Below, piece by piece: positions 22,843 to 32,253 of a DNA stretch of 52,758 nucleotides (the first letter of the stretch is position 1; each line of letters begins with the position of its first letter). Made by a program: the position numbers and the translations under genes. This DNA is from an uncultured Bacteroidales bacterium (GTDB taxonomy: Bacteria; Bacteroidota; Bacteroidia; Bacteroidales; Bacteroidaceae): assembly GCA_902775975.1 (NCBI GenBank), contig CACYOC010000012.1, positions 1 through 52,758 on the forward strand, in the 5' to 3' direction. Under the pieces are notes generated by a model that was not told the DNA's origin, ran no database searches, and worked only from the letters and a program-made list of their open reading frames with translations.

Positions 22843-23625
22843 TCAACAATCCACAAAGGTTACCTTGCTGCGACAACACTCCGTACCATCGGTGCGCACG
22901 ACACGAACGCAGAACTCCTGACAGCCGTCAGACGTGTCGGAAGAGGTTTCGCGATAGAACGACAGCTGATCGCCGGCATGTGCCTCAGCGACGTAGGCAA
23001 TCTCGAAGCGACGCACCGCATGTTCCCGATACCAGTCTAACGGCCAGAGGTCGAGCACATGCTCGATGTACTTCACGCTGTTGATATGACCATTGATATC
23101 GACATCGTTGTAGTTGGTATCGATGGTACGCACCAGCTGGGCATCGTCGCTCATCTTCACACGACCGCCCTTGTCGATGGGACACGCCTTCTCCTTCTCT
23201 ATCCACTGGTTGATGGCTCCGTTGTCGATGTCGAAAATGTCGGTAGGCTGACGCGTCTCGGTATCTATCATCGCCCAGATGCTGCGACCATAGCCATAGA
23301 CCTTCGGATGGTCTCCTGCTGCATCGTTCTCGGTGCCTACGACGGCAAAGTTGCGCGACGTGAAGTAGCGCATGGCCGACTCCACCCACGTCTCGACATC
23401 GAACTTGGTATATTGCGACGGCATCTCCGTCATCTCGATAGCTAAACGGGAAAGCACCCACGAACGATGAATGCTCATGAGGTACTTCATGCCAAAGCCA
23501 CGGTCGGTGGAATGAAAATCGGCAGCGTTGAGCATGTGATTGCCCAGATGTCCCATAAAAAGACGACCGGAGAAGTCGCAATGGAACGGTTCTGCCATAA
23601 AAGAATAGCGTCCTATTTTTTCCAT
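22843..23625 (-). CDS. Acyl-ACP thioesterase
   Basis: 260 aa from the ATG at 23625 (MEKIGRYSFMAEPFHCD), which follows a promoter 20 bp upstream and fits family starts better than the ATG at 23679. A double hot-dog fold is suggested by repeated blocks (WVLSRLAIEM, DVETWVESAMRYFTSRNF; later DVDINGHINSVKYIEHVLD with the catalytic N/H region). It releases fatty acids from acyl carrier protein. In Bacteroides this gene usually sits in the ilv cluster between ilvN and ilvC. Here it is near ilvN but separated by an oppositely oriented lipoprotein gene. Confidence 0.88.
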   Translation of the reverse strand: MEKIGRYSFMAEPFHCDFSGRLFMGHLGNHMLNAADFHSTDRGFGMKYLMSIHRSWVLSRLAIEMTEMPSQYTKFDVETWVESAMRYFTSRNFAVVGTENDAAGDHPKVYGYGRSIWAMIDTETRQPTDIFDIDNGAINQWIEKEKACPIDKGGRVKMSDDAQLVRTIDTNYNDVDINGHINSVKYIEHVLDLWPLDWYREHAVRRFEIAYVAEAHAGDQLSFYRETSSDTSDGCQEFCVRVVRTDGTECCRSKVTFVDC

Positions 23626-23643
23626 ATTTTGCGAATTTGCATG

Positions 23644-23651
23644 CAAAAGTA
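23644..23651 (-). promoter_or_regulatory. -7 box for the thioesterase operon
   Basis: TACTTTTG on the minus strand (23651-23644), about 18 bp before the chosen start. A clear -33 TTTG is not seen. Confidence 0.5.
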
Positions 23652-23738
23652 AGCAGAATATACGAGATAAGGCCGTCACCGATTGTTAAAAAATCCAAAA
23701 CATTCGCGTACATGTGTACATATTACTATTAATTTATA

Positions 23739-23746
23739 TAATTTTG
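23739..23746 (+). promoter_or_regulatory. -7 box for the LruC lipoprotein gene
   Basis: TAATTTTG at 23739-23746, about 50 bp before the ATG. The -33 element is not clear. Confidence 0.5.
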
Positions 23747-23796
23747 CACAGTAGAAGATGTTTAAAATATTGATATTATAAATTATTGTAAGAAAA

Positions 23797-25638
23797 ATGA
23801 AAAGCGTTATTACCTTAGCCATCAGCAGTTTACTGCTCCTGACAGCCTGCTCGAAGTCTACGGATTTTACACCGCCTACCAGCACAGCAGGTAACACAAC
23901 CGCATCCCACGCTACAGAAGTATTCGGAGTAACATTTGACCCCAACCACACGTGGAGCACGACCACAGCCAGTGAAGTGACCATCAATGCCAACGCCGAC
24001 GTCAAGAAGGTGCAGGTGCTGGCGTTCACCAATGAGCTGGACGAAGACGGTGATGTCTGTTCCACCGTCAGCGTGCTGAACGAGGCTACGCTGGATGGTA
24101 GCACCACCGTGAAGCTGAACTATGATGCTCCTGATGCCAACGAGGGAATCTATGTGGCCTTTATCTCTGAGAACGACTATGCCATCAGAGAGATTCAGAA
24201 CGGCGTCGCTTCGCTGGATACCAATGCCAAGAAAGCAGCCAGACGCGTACTGCCCGAAGGCATCGAACTGCCGACTGGTGATTTCACGCTGGCAGAGGCT
24301 ATCCCCTCGTATGCCAACCAGCGCAACTGGGTTCCCGGCGAAATGTTGTACGACATGAGCGCACAAAGCTATAAGAGACTGAAGATGACACCTATCCAGT
24401 ATGAAGCCAGTATGCTGACAGACTTGAAGAAGATGGTGTTATCATACTTCGTCAACAAGAAGGAAAACCTGCCTCTGGTAAAGGCCAGCGGCATGTACAA
24501 CGATAAGTCCTACCCCATCACTACGGGTGATGACCCCATCATCGTCTCGCCCTTCTACAAGCAGGACGGTGCTCCCAAATGGGGCTGCGAGGTGTATAAT
24601 GCTGACCTGTATTACTATTACTTCAAGGATGAGGACTTAGTGGGTAAAGACCCCGTGGCTTACCTGCAGAGCCTGCCGAAGTACAAGGCTATCCGCTTCG
24701 ACCAGTACTACACAGATTCGGAAGACGACGTGCTGGGCAGACGCTACTCTTACGCCCTGCTGTACTGGGGTAAAAATCCTGTCATTGGTGAGACCATTGG
24801 CACGTTCCAGTTCCCCAAGGGCTATAGGATTGGCTTCATGGTACGCTCGAAAGCCACCTATACAGAGAATGGCCAGGGCAAGGACGGCGAGTTCTACCTG
24901 GACGGTCGTCTGAACGACCACATCAACAGCTACGGCATGATAGGTGCTGCCAGCAAGAGGCTGAACGACGGAGATCCACGCGGTGCATGGCTGACCATCA
25001 ACAACAGACTGCTGATGTGCTTCGAGACCGGTGCAGACACTGACTTCAACGACCTGCTGATGGAGGTTGAAGGTGGTGTCGAGGGTATCATCGCTCTTCC
25101 CGATCCCGTCTATAACGTTTATACTTACTGCTTCGAAGATACCGAAATGGGTGACTACGACATGAACGACGTTGTCATCAAGGCTGTCAGAAAGGATGCT
25201 ACCACGGTAGAATACTCGGTGATAGCCTGCGGTGCTTACGACGAGTTGTATATCAAGGGCATCAACAGCGGTGTCATTACCGACGACAAGGAGGTTCACA
25301 GCCTCTTCGGAAAAGGTACCAAGACGTTCATCAACACGGTGGCAAGCGAGCAGAAGCTCAGTGCTGTCACAGTGACCAAGACCGTTGATCCGGGCTTCAG
25401 TCTCACCGACCCCAACACGCAGCCGTACATCTACAACAATACGACCGGACTGGAAGTACATGTTGCCAAGCAGGGCGAAGACCCTCACGGCATCATGATT
25501 CCCAACGACTTCAAATACCCCTTGGAGTACATCTGCATCAAGGACGCTTATCCACAGTTTAACAACTGGGGTCTGAACCCAGTCCTCTCTACCGACTGGT
25601 ACACCAAGCCCGACCTGGAGAAGGTGTATAACAAGTAA
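23797..25638 (+). CDS. LruC-domain surface lipoprotein
   Basis: 613 aa. MKSVITLAISSLLLLTAC is a lipoprotein signal (lipobox LTAC). The middle has two acidic repeats, ADTDFNDLLMEVEGG and MGDYDMNDVVIKAV, the D.D.ND pattern of LruC/DUF4114-type calcium-like beta domains. The C-terminal DFKYPLEYICIKDAYPQFNNW is typical of LruC/DUF4842 lipoproteins of Bacteroidales. Likely exported to the outer membrane surface; function unknown. It is a single-gene unit with its own promoter and terminator, lying between ilvN and the thioesterase gene on the opposite strand. Confidence 0.85.
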   Translation: MKSVITLAISSLLLLTACSKSTDFTPPTSTAGNTTASHATEVFGVTFDPNHTWSTTTASEVTINANADVKKVQVLAFTNELDEDGDVCSTVSVLNEATLDGSTTVKLNYDAPDANEGIYVAFISENDYAIREIQNGVASLDTNAKKAARRVLPEGIELPTGDFTLAEAIPSYANQRNWVPGEMLYDMSAQSYKRLKMTPIQYEASMLTDLKKMVLSYFVNKKENLPLVKASGMYNDKSYPITTGDDPIIVSPFYKQDGAPKWGCEVYNADLYYYYFKDEDLVGKDPVAYLQSLPKYKAIRFDQYYTDSEDDVLGRRYSYALLYWGKNPVIGETIGTFQFPKGYRIGFMVRSKATYTENGQGKDGEFYLDGRLNDHINSYGMIGAASKRLNDGDPRGAWLTINNRLLMCFETGADTDFNDLLMEVEGGVEGIIALPDPVYNVYTYCFEDTEMGDYDMNDVVIKAVRKDATTVEYSVIACGAYDELYIKGINSGVITDDKEVHSLFGKGTKTFINTVASEQKLSAVTVTKTVDPGFSLTDPNTQPYIYNNTTGLEVHVAKQGEDPHGIMIPNDFKYPLEYICIKDAYPQFNNWGLNPVLSTDWYTKPDLEKVYNK

Positions 25639-25661
25639 GCAACGGAAATCCAACAATAGTA

Positions 25662-25690
25662 AGAGGCTTGCCAATCGGCAAGCCTCTTTT
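25662..25690 (+). terminator. Intrinsic terminator after the LruC gene
   Basis: AGAGGCTTGCC (25662-25672), loop AATC, GGCAAGCCTCT (25677-25687), then TTT. The T-run favours the plus strand, but the hairpin could also end the convergent ilv transcript. Confidence 0.9.
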
Positions 25691-25713
25691 CTGAGAGCTC
25701 TCGGAAGCGGAAA

Positions 25714-26262
25714 TTACTTCTCTCCTGTCAACTCGCGTTGCTCCAGGAATTCGCTGACCTGTTCCTGCGTGGAACGCGTGACGGCAATACGGCCAGAACG
25801 GGTGTACTGCAGGACACAGCCAAACTCGTTGAGGGCATAATACAGATTCAGAATATCTTCCGTCTTGCCGTTCTTCATCACGACAACATACGTGGGATTG
25901 ACCTCCATGATGGAAGCATCGTGGCGACGGATGGTACGCGAAATCTCCGGATTGTTAATCACCAAGTCGGTGGTCAGCTTATACAGTCCTGACTCACGGA
26001 TAAACAACTGATCGTCAGTGAAATAGTTGGCCTTGACAACATCAATCTTCTTCTCTATCTGACGCGTAATCTTCTCAATCTGGTCTGCATCGCTCCACGC
26101 CGTGATGGTATATTTGTGAACACCCTCTATCGAAGATGCCGACACATTCAGACTCTCAATGTTCACCTGCCGACGGGTAAACACAGCCGTAATCTGATTC
26201 AGAATACCGGCAATGTTCTCCGAATAAACCAGCAGCGTATATAGTTTCTTTTTGTCTTCCAT
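25714..26262 (-). CDS. ilvN: Acetolactate synthase small (regulatory) subunit
   Basis: 182 aa. The N-terminal ACT domain reads LYTLLVYSENIAGILNQITAVFTRRQVNIESLNVS, followed by the second ferredoxin-like domain (ANYFTDDQLFIRESGLYKL). It binds valine and controls the IlvB catalytic subunit. Last gene of the ilvD-ilvB-ilvN operon; separated from ilvB by an 8-nt tandem array of about 177 nt, unusually long for such closely linked subunits. Confidence 0.95.
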   Translation of the reverse strand: MEDKKKLYTLLVYSENIAGILNQITAVFTRRQVNIESLNVSASSIEGVHKYTITAWSDADQIEKITRQIEKKIDVVKANYFTDDQLFIRESGLYKLTTDLVINNPEISRTIRRHDASIMEVNPTYVVVMKNGKTEDILNLYYALNEFGCVLQYTRSGRIAVTRSTQEQVSEFLEQRELTGEK

Positions 26263-26265
26263 TAC

Positions 26266-26442
26266 TTCAATCTTTCAATTCTTCAATCCTTCAATCCTTC
26301 AACTCTTCAATCCTTCAATTCTTCAATCCTTCAACTCTTCAATTCTTCAATCCTTCAATCCTTCAACTCTTCAATCCTTCAATTCTTCAATCCTTCAACT
26401 CTTCAATCCTTCAATCCTTCAATTCTTCAATCCTTCAACTCT
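26266..26442. repeat. 8-nt tandem repeat between ilvB and ilvN
   Basis: About 22 units of TTCAAYYC (TTCAATCC, TTCAACTC, TTCAATTC) fill the whole gap. The array is mRNA leader for ilvN; on the message it is a purine-rich G/A-biased run. Confidence 0.95.
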
Positions 26443-26443
26443 C

Positions 26444-28150
26444 CTACACTTCCAGCATCATGTCGTTGACGTTCATTCCCGGAGGCGTCATAGGCAGCAC
26501 GTCGTCGTCCTCCTTGATAGCACACTCTAAGATGAAAGGCCCCTTGGTGGTCAGCATCTTCTCGACGGCAGCAGCCAGATCGTTGCGGTCGGTCACGGCC
26601 TGATAAGCAATGCCATAGCCCTGGGCTATCAGTTCGTAGCAGGGATTCATCATCTTGGTGAACGACTTGCGGCGCATCCAGAACATATCCTGCCACTGGC
26701 GCACGTTGCCCAGATAGTTGTTATTGAGCAGAATCATCTTGACGGGAGCCTGCTGCTCCATGATGGTTCCTAACTCCTCAATACACATCTGGAAACCGCC
26801 ATCGCCCATGAAACAACACACCGTACGGTCGGTGGCAAAGGTAGCACCAATGGCGGCAGGCATGCCATAACCCATGGTACCTAAACCTCCGCTGGTACAG
26901 ATGCTGCGACTTTCATAATACTTAAAATAACGGGTCGCAAAGAGTTGATTCTGACCGACATCCGTCACAAGGACGGTGCCTCGCGGAGCCTTCTCGGCAA
27001 CGGCATTCACCACCTCACCCATCAGCAGCGGACCACTGGCGGGATGAATGGCGGGCTCGATGACTTTCGTGCGTTCCTTCTCGTCCAACTCCTTGAACGA
27101 CTCGCGCCATTCCTGATGGTTGTTACGGTTCAACAAAGCGGTGAGGGCCGGCAGCGACTCTTTACAGTCTGCCACAACCGCCACATCGGTCTTCACATTC
27201 TTGTCTATCTCGCTGGGGTCGATATCCAAGTGGATAATCTTGGCTTGCTTGGCATAGGTCTTGGTATTGCCCGTCACACGGTCGGAGAAACGCATGCCGA
27301 TGGCAATCAGCACGTCACACTCCTGCTCTTTCAGGTTGACAGCATAGTTGCCATGCATTCCAAGCATGCCGACATTCAGAGGATGGTCGGAAGGCAAAGC
27401 AGAAAGTCCTAACATGGTACGTCCTGCAGGAATATCGGCCTTCTCCAAGAAAGCCTTCAGCTCTTCCTGGGCATGTCCCAACTCTACACCCTGCCCTACC
27501 AGTGCCAAGGGCTTCTTGGCATGGTTGATCAGGTCGGCAGCCTGCTTCACAGCCTGCTCGTTGAGCTTCGGATAAGCAACATAGGAACGAATGAAATCTA
27601 CCTTCTTGGGTTCCCAATCCACCTCTTCCACCTGCGCATTGCGCGAGAAGTCGAGCACTACAGGACCCGGACGACCACTGCGGGCAATATAAAAAGCACG
27701 GCTCACAGCCCATGCTACATCCTCCGCATGGCGAATCTGATACGACCACTTGGAAATAGGCTGTGCCACACCGACTAAATCGACCTCCTGGAAGGCATCG
27801 GTTCCTAAGGCTGAGATGGCTACCTGACCAGCAATGACGACCATAGGCGTAGAGTCCAGCATGGCATCAGCCACACCTGTCAGCGTATTGGTAGCGCCAG
27901 GACCACTGGTCACCAAAGCCACACCGACTTCACCACTGACACGTGCATAGCCTTCAGCAGCATGGGTGGCTGCCTGCTCGTGACGCACCAGGATGTGGTC
28001 GAAACATTTCTTCTCTCCACGTGTGTAGTCGAAAAGCGCATCGTAAACGGGCATGATGGAACCTCCGGGGTAACCGAAGATGGTCTTCACACCTTCTGCC
28101 TGTAAGGCTCGCATCAGCGCTTTCGCTCCTGTAATTCTATCCTTTAACAT
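26444..28150 (-). CDS. ilvB: Acetolactate synthase large (catalytic) subunit
   Basis: 568 aa, normal length. The N-terminal TPP domain has GYPGGSIMPVYDAL and RHEQAATHAAEGYAR, whose glutamate activates thiamine. The middle binds FAD. The C-terminal domain has GDGGFQMCIEEL... NNNYLGNVRQWQ, the Mg-diphosphate motif. It condenses two pyruvates to acetolactate, or pyruvate and 2-oxobutyrate, the first common step of valine, leucine and isoleucine synthesis. Between ilvD and ilvN. Confidence 0.97.
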   Translation of the reverse strand: MLKDRITGAKALMRALQAEGVKTIFGYPGGSIMPVYDALFDYTRGEKKCFDHILVRHEQAATHAAEGYARVSGEVGVALVTSGPGATNTLTGVADAMLDSTPMVVIAGQVAISALGTDAFQEVDLVGVAQPISKWSYQIRHAEDVAWAVSRAFYIARSGRPGPVVLDFSRNAQVEEVDWEPKKVDFIRSYVAYPKLNEQAVKQAADLINHAKKPLALVGQGVELGHAQEELKAFLEKADIPAGRTMLGLSALPSDHPLNVGMLGMHGNYAVNLKEQECDVLIAIGMRFSDRVTGNTKTYAKQAKIIHLDIDPSEIDKNVKTDVAVVADCKESLPALTALLNRNNHQEWRESFKELDEKERTKVIEPAIHPASGPLLMGEVVNAVAEKAPRGTVLVTDVGQNQLFATRYFKYYESRSICTSGGLGTMGYGMPAAIGATFATDRTVCCFMGDGGFQMCIEELGTIMEQQAPVKMILLNNNYLGNVRQWQDMFWMRRKSFTKMMNPCYELIAQGYGIAYQAVTDRNDLAAAVEKMLTTKGPFILECAIKEDDDVLPMTPPGMNVNDMMLEV

Positions 28151-28153
28151 ATT

Positions 28154-28217
28154 TCTTTCTAGTTTCTCTAGTTTATCTAGTATTTCTAGTACTTCTAGTT
28201 TATCTAGTATTTCTAGT
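28154..28217. repeat. 9-nt tandem repeat between ilvD and ilvB
   Basis: Seven units of the type TTTCTAGTT / TATCTAGTA fill the 62-nt gap, ending at the ilvD stop codon. Confidence 0.9.
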
Positions 28218-30015
28218 CAATGATTCTCACACCACCCTTATCAGCACTGGAAACACTCTGAGCGTAAGCACGTAAAGCCTTGGAAACAACACGGTTACGT
28301 TTCATCGGCTGTTGAGGACGGGCAGCTAACTCGTCATCGCTCAGGCGTACATTGATACTGCGGTTGGGAATATCTATCTCAATGATGTCGCCATCCTTGA
28401 TTTTGCCGATGTTACCGCCTGCAGCAGCTTCTGGAGAAATATGACCAATGGAGAGCCCACTGGTACCGCCCGAGAAACGACCATCAGTAATCAGCGCACA
28501 CTCCTTACCCATGTGCATGCTCTTGATATAAGAAGTGGGATACAGCATCTCCTGCATACCGGGACCTCCCTTCGGACCTTCGTGGGTAATCACCACACAG
28601 TCACCCTTCTTCACCTTACCGCCTAAGATTCCCTCGCAGGCATCTTCCTGAGAGTCGAAGACAACAGCAGGACCTTCGAAATGCCACAAAGCCTCATCGA
28701 CACCGGCAGTCTTTACGACACAGCCGTCCTGGGCAATATTGCCAAAGAGCACTGCCAGACCACCGTCCTTGGTATAGGCATGCTCGATGTCACGAATACA
28801 ACCGTTGGCACGATCGGTATCCAGCGTTCCCCACTCTGCACTCTGGCTACCCATCTTCGTAGAGAAGCGGTTGCCGGGAGCCGACTGGTAGATGCGATTG
28901 GCTTCTGCATCGACAGCGCCATCGACAATGCTGTATTTCTTCAAGGCCTCGCCGAGCGTCATGCCATCGACACGAGGAGCAGAAGTATCGATGAGTCCTC
29001 CCTTCGACAACTCGTTCATAATACCTAAGATACCTCCTGCGCGGTTACACTCCTGCACACTGTACTTCTGGGTGTTGGGAGCGAGCTTGCAAAGACAGGG
29101 TGTCTTGCGGCTCAAAGCATCAATATCGCTGATGGTGAAGTCAGCTCCTGCCTCTTGGGCAACAGCCAGCAGGTGCAGTACGGTATTGGTAGAACCACCC
29201 ATCGCGATATCCAGCGTCATGGCGTTCAGGAATGCCTGACGCGTGGCAATGCTACGGGGCAGTACACTCTCGTCGCCATCCTCGTAATAAGCCAACGCAT
29301 TCTTCACAATCTGGCGGGCAGCCTGCTTGAAGAGTTCTACGCGGTTGGTATGCGTGGCAAGGATGGTGCCGTTGCCGGGCAACGACAGTCCAATAGCCTC
29401 TGTCAGCGAGTTCATGCTGTTAGCGGTAAACATGCCAGAGCAAGAACCACAGCCAGGACAAGAACAGCTCTCGATTTCCTTCATCTCTTCGTCCGTGACG
29501 GAGGGGTCGGCACCTTTCACCATGGCAGTAATCAGGTCGGCATTCTCACCGCGCCAGCGACCAGCCTCCATAGGACCTCCGCTACAGAAAACGGTGGGAA
29601 TATTCAGACGCATGGAAGCCATCAGCATGCCTGGGGTCACCTTGTCGCAATTGGAGATGCAAATCATCGCATCGGCCTTATGGGCATTGACCATATATTC
29701 TACAGAGTCAGCAATGATGTCGCGTGAAGGCAGCGAATAAAGCATGCCGTCATGTCCCATGGCAATACCATCGTCGATGGCTATCGTATTGAACTCTGCG
29801 GCATAACAGCCCATCTTCTCTATCTCTTCACGAACAATCTGACCTATCTCATGCAAATGCGTGTGACCTGGCACAAACTGGGTGAAAGAATTGACAATAG
29901 CAATGATGGGTTTGCCAAACTGCTCATGTTTCATACCTGTGGCAACCCACAGCGCACGGGCTCCAGCCATTCTGCGACCTTCCGTACATACAGCACTTCT
30001 CAATGGATTCTTCAT
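28213..30015 (-). CDS. ilvD: Dihydroxy-acid dehydratase
   Basis: 600 aa. The Fe-S ligands are in [12 protein letters not shown] and [19 protein letters not shown]; the C-terminal half has [16 protein letters not shown]-like sequence ([21 protein letters not shown]). It dehydrates dihydroxy acids to the branched 2-oxoacids that become valine, isoleucine and leucine. First gene of the ilv operon, with a full-consensus promoter about 65 bp upstream. ilvC, needed for the preceding step, is not in this window. Confidence 0.97.
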   Translation of the reverse strand: MKNPLRSAVCTEGRRMAGARALWVATGMKHEQFGKPIIAIVNSFTQFVPGHTHLHEIGQIVREEIEKMGCYAAEFNTIAIDDGIAMGHDGMLYSLPSRDIIADSVEYMVNAHKADAMICISNCDKVTPGMLMASMRLNIPTVFCSGGPMEAGRWRGENADLITAMVKGADPSVTDEEMKEIESCSCPGCGSCSGMFTANSMNSLTEAIGLSLPGNGTILATHTNRVELFKQAARQIVKNALAYYEDGDESVLPRSIATRQAFLNAMTLDIAMGGSTNTVLHLLAVAQEAGADFTISDIDALSRKTPCLCKLAPNTQKYSVQECNRAGGILGIMNELSKGGLIDTSAPRVDGMTLGEALKKYSIVDGAVDAEANRIYQSAPGNRFSTKMGSQSAEWGTLDTDRANGCIRDIEHAYTKDGGLAVLFGNIAQDGCVVKTAGVDEALWHFEGPAVVFDSQEDACEGILGGKVKKGDCVVITHEGPKGGPGMQEMLYPTSYIKSMHMGKECALITDGRFSGGTSGLSIGHISPEAAAGGNIGKIKDGDIIEIDIPNRSINVRLSDDELAARPQQPMKRNRVVSKALRAYAQSVSSADKGGVRIID

Positions 30016-30079
30016 ATCTGTTTAGTTCCTTTTTACCGTTTCTGATTACAATATTTCCTTTTTATACCTAATTAATTTG

Positions 30080-30111
30080 CAAAGTTACGACTTTTCCCCC
30101 TAATTGCCAAA
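30080..30111 (-). promoter_or_regulatory. Promoter of the ilvDBN operon
   Basis: On the minus strand TTTG (30111-30108), 20 bp, TAACTTTG (30087-30080), giving a leader of about 60 nt. No leader peptide rich in branched-chain codons is seen. Confidence 0.8.
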
Positions 30112-30116
30112 AGAAA

Positions 30117-30156
30117 ACAAAAAAAAATCCCCACAACCGTCAAGGTTGCGGGGATT
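30117..30156 (-). terminator. Intrinsic terminator after ompA
   Basis: On the minus strand AATCCCCGCAACC (30156-30144) pairs with GGTTGTGGGGATT (30138-30126) around 5 nt, followed by a long T-run (30125-30117). Confidence 0.9.
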
Positions 30157-30184
30157 CGATAGGTTATTTTACTAATTCGTTCAA

Positions 30185-31381
30185 TTACTTAGTAGTGTCA
30201 ACGAACATAGCTACGCGGTTGAAGTCGTTCTCAGTAGAGAGCTTGTCGGTTGCACCCAGACCCTCAACAGTGATGCGGTCAGCGGCAATCTTGTACTTCT
30301 TAACGAGAGCAGCCTTCACAGCCTCAGCGCGCTTCTCAGACAACTTCTGGTTGAACTCAGCCTTACCCTCGGGAGAAGCGTAACCCTGAACCTTCACCTT
30401 AGCGTCCTTGTGGTTCTTCATGTAGTTAGCAACCATCTCGATGCTAGCGTACTGAGCAGCGTCGATAGTAGCCTTACCCTGACGGAAGATTACGTGCGGC
30501 TGGAGAACGTTCTCCTTCTTCTCAATCACCTGTGCAGGACGAGCCTCGCACTCAGCGAGCTTCTTCTTCAGGTCAGCGATGGTAGCGTCCTTAGCAGCAG
30601 AAGCAGCGTTAGCAGCGTCAACGTCAGCACGCAGACCGTTGATCTGAGCGTTCAGACCATCGATCTCAGCCTGGTCGCGGAGCTGAGCAACAGCGAAGTT
30701 GTGAGTACCGTTAGAAGTACCGAACTTGTAGTTCACACCAACGCTCAGCTGGAACAGAGCAGCACGGCTGTCGAACTGGAAACCAGTCTTGTTCATCAGG
30801 ATGTTGTTCTGAGCAGCACCATAGCTCTCGAGACCGTAGATGATAGCGGGCTCGATATAGAGCTGCCAAGCCTTCTCAGCACCCAGGTTGAAAGCGAAGT
30901 CCAGAGCAGCCTTACCGTTAATGGCGTTAGCCTTTCCTGCCTGACCGAAAGCGTGGCTCCAGCCCAGACCAGCAAGACCGATTACCTCGAAGCAACGGGG
31001 CTCACCCTTGTAACCAGCGAACAGGTTGCTCAGATTGAAAGTACCCATCAGGTCAACGTTCATGTTGTCGATGAAAGTCTTGGTGCCCATCAGGTTCTTA
31101 GCGTCAGTCTTTGACAGCATGTACAGATCTACGTCAGCAGCCAGACCGAATACGGTGGTCAGGTTCTTACCAACGCGAACGCCCAGCTTAGGAGCGAAGC
31201 CCTTGAAGAAACCAAAGTCCTTGCCATTGGCACCCTTGAACTTCTGCTGAGGAGTAGCAGCACCTACATTGATTCCCATGTACCAGTTATCACCAGCCTT
31301 GTTGGCAGTGATAGCAGTCTTCTGTGCGCTAGCTGAAACGGTCAGCATAGCAGCAGCAAACAATAAAATTACCTTTTTCAT
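30185..31381 (-). CDS. OmpA-family outer membrane protein
   Basis: 398 aa from the ATG at 31381 (MKKVILLFAAAMLTVSASAQ, signal peptide). An N-terminal eight-strand-type barrel (about 25-235) is followed by a short coiled coil (QAEIDGLNAQINGLRADVDAANAASAAKDATIADL style) and a C-terminal OmpA peptidoglycan-binding domain with GYASPEGKAEFNQKLSEKRA and NRVAMF. It links the outer membrane to the cell wall and is probably abundant: codon use is very uniform and it has an AT-rich 65-nt leader and strong terminator. Monocistronic. Confidence 0.92.
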   Translation of the reverse strand: MKKVILLFAAAMLTVSASAQKTAITANKAGDNWYMGINVGAATPQQKFKGANGKDFGFFKGFAPKLGVRVGKNLTTVFGLAADVDLYMLSKTDAKNLMGTKTFIDNMNVDLMGTFNLSNLFAGYKGEPRCFEVIGLAGLGWSHAFGQAGKANAINGKAALDFAFNLGAEKAWQLYIEPAIIYGLESYGAAQNNILMNKTGFQFDSRAALFQLSVGVNYKFGTSNGTHNFAVAQLRDQAEIDGLNAQINGLRADVDAANAASAAKDATIADLKKKLAECEARPAQVIEKKENVLQPHVIFRQGKATIDAAQYASIEMVANYMKNHKDAKVKVQGYASPEGKAEFNQKLSEKRAEAVKAALVKKYKIAADRITVEGLGATDKLSTENDFNRVAMFVDTTK

Positions 31382-31442
31382 TTTTAAATAAAACAAGTTA
31401 ATTATTAAATATTAGTATCTAAATTTTCTTTAATTCGGGGTG

Positions 31443-31474
31443 CAAAGTAACAAAAAATATCTTTAACTTCCAAG
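31443..31474 (-). promoter_or_regulatory. Probable ompA promoter
   Basis: On the minus strand CTTG (31474-31471), 20 bp, TTACTTTG (31450-31443); one mismatch in each box. Leader of about 60 AT-rich nt follows. Confidence 0.55.
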
Positions 31475-31616
31475 TTTTTCACCAAAAAAGTATTAAAATA
31501 CACCCATTTTTTGTAAAATTAGCCCCAAAATGTGCCTTTTCGACAAATGCTGCGGGTATTTTTTGCATTTTTTATCACTCTGACGTTATATATAAAATAA
31601 GGTTCGCGCGAGAGGC

Positions 31617-32159
31617 TCATTGTTTCTGAATGATCTTTCCGCCTTCGTCAATGGCTTGCATGTTCAAAGGTATCAACGCGTGATGACGTTCGGGCAACGT
31701 CTTGAAGAGGGCTTTCTCCACACCTTTCGTGCTAACCACCTGAGCCACCTTCAGCAGACCTCCCAGCACAATCATGTTGAACACCTTGCCGTTTTTCATC
31801 TCGGCAGCCTTGTCCATCGCGTCAATGCGATAGACGGTGATATCCTTGCGTGTCGGTGGATTGATGATGCCATAGCCATCATAAATCAGAATACCGCCAG
31901 CCTTCACCTTGGGCTCAAACTTCTCCAGCGAGGGCTGGTTCAGCACAATGGCAATATCGTACTTGCTGAGGATGGGCGAAGAGATTTTCTCGTCACTCAC
32001 AATGACTGTCACATTCGCCGTACCACCACGCTGCTCAGGACCATAGGCAGGCATCCATGTTACCTCCTTATCGTCCATCAGTCCTGAATAGGCCAGAATC
32101 TTGCCCATCGACAACACACCCTGACCACCAAAACCAGATATAATTATTTCTTTCTTCAT
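31617..32159 (-). CDS. vorC: 2-oxoacid:ferredoxin oxidoreductase gamma subunit
   Basis: 180 aa. IISGFGGQGVLSMGKILAYSG and YGPEQRGGTANV are the hallmarks of the gamma domain of 2-oxoacid oxidoreductases, which assembles with TPP-binding and alpha subunits. Fourth gene of the operon; 94-nt AT-rich gap to the beta gene containing degenerate repeats of ACGAAT. Substrate assigned as branched-chain 2-oxoacid from typical Bacteroidales annotation (VorABC); 2-oxoglutarate (Kor) is an alternative. Confidence 0.88.
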   Translation of the reverse strand: MKKEIIISGFGGQGVLSMGKILAYSGLMDDKEVTWMPAYGPEQRGGTANVTVIVSDEKISSPILSKYDIAIVLNQPSLEKFEPKVKAGGILIYDGYGIINPPTRKDITVYRIDAMDKAAEMKNGKVFNMIVLGGLLKVAQVVSTKGVEKALFKTLPERHHALIPLNMQAIDEGGKIIQKQ

Positions 32160-32253
32160 AACTTTCCTTTTCTTTCGACTACGAATTTCACGAATGATAC
32201 GAATTATTTCTGCATAGCCAATTCGTTTAATTCGTATAATTCGTAGTGTTTAA

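Noticed and set aside
24637-25674. 345-aa minus-strand ORF opposite the LruC gene
   Set aside because: Antisense shadow; no domain, and the plus-strand gene has signal peptide, promoter and terminator.
28016-28215. Leader peptide attenuator for ilv genes
   Set aside because: No short ORF rich in Leu/Val/Ile codons with alternative hairpins was found before ilvD or ilvB.
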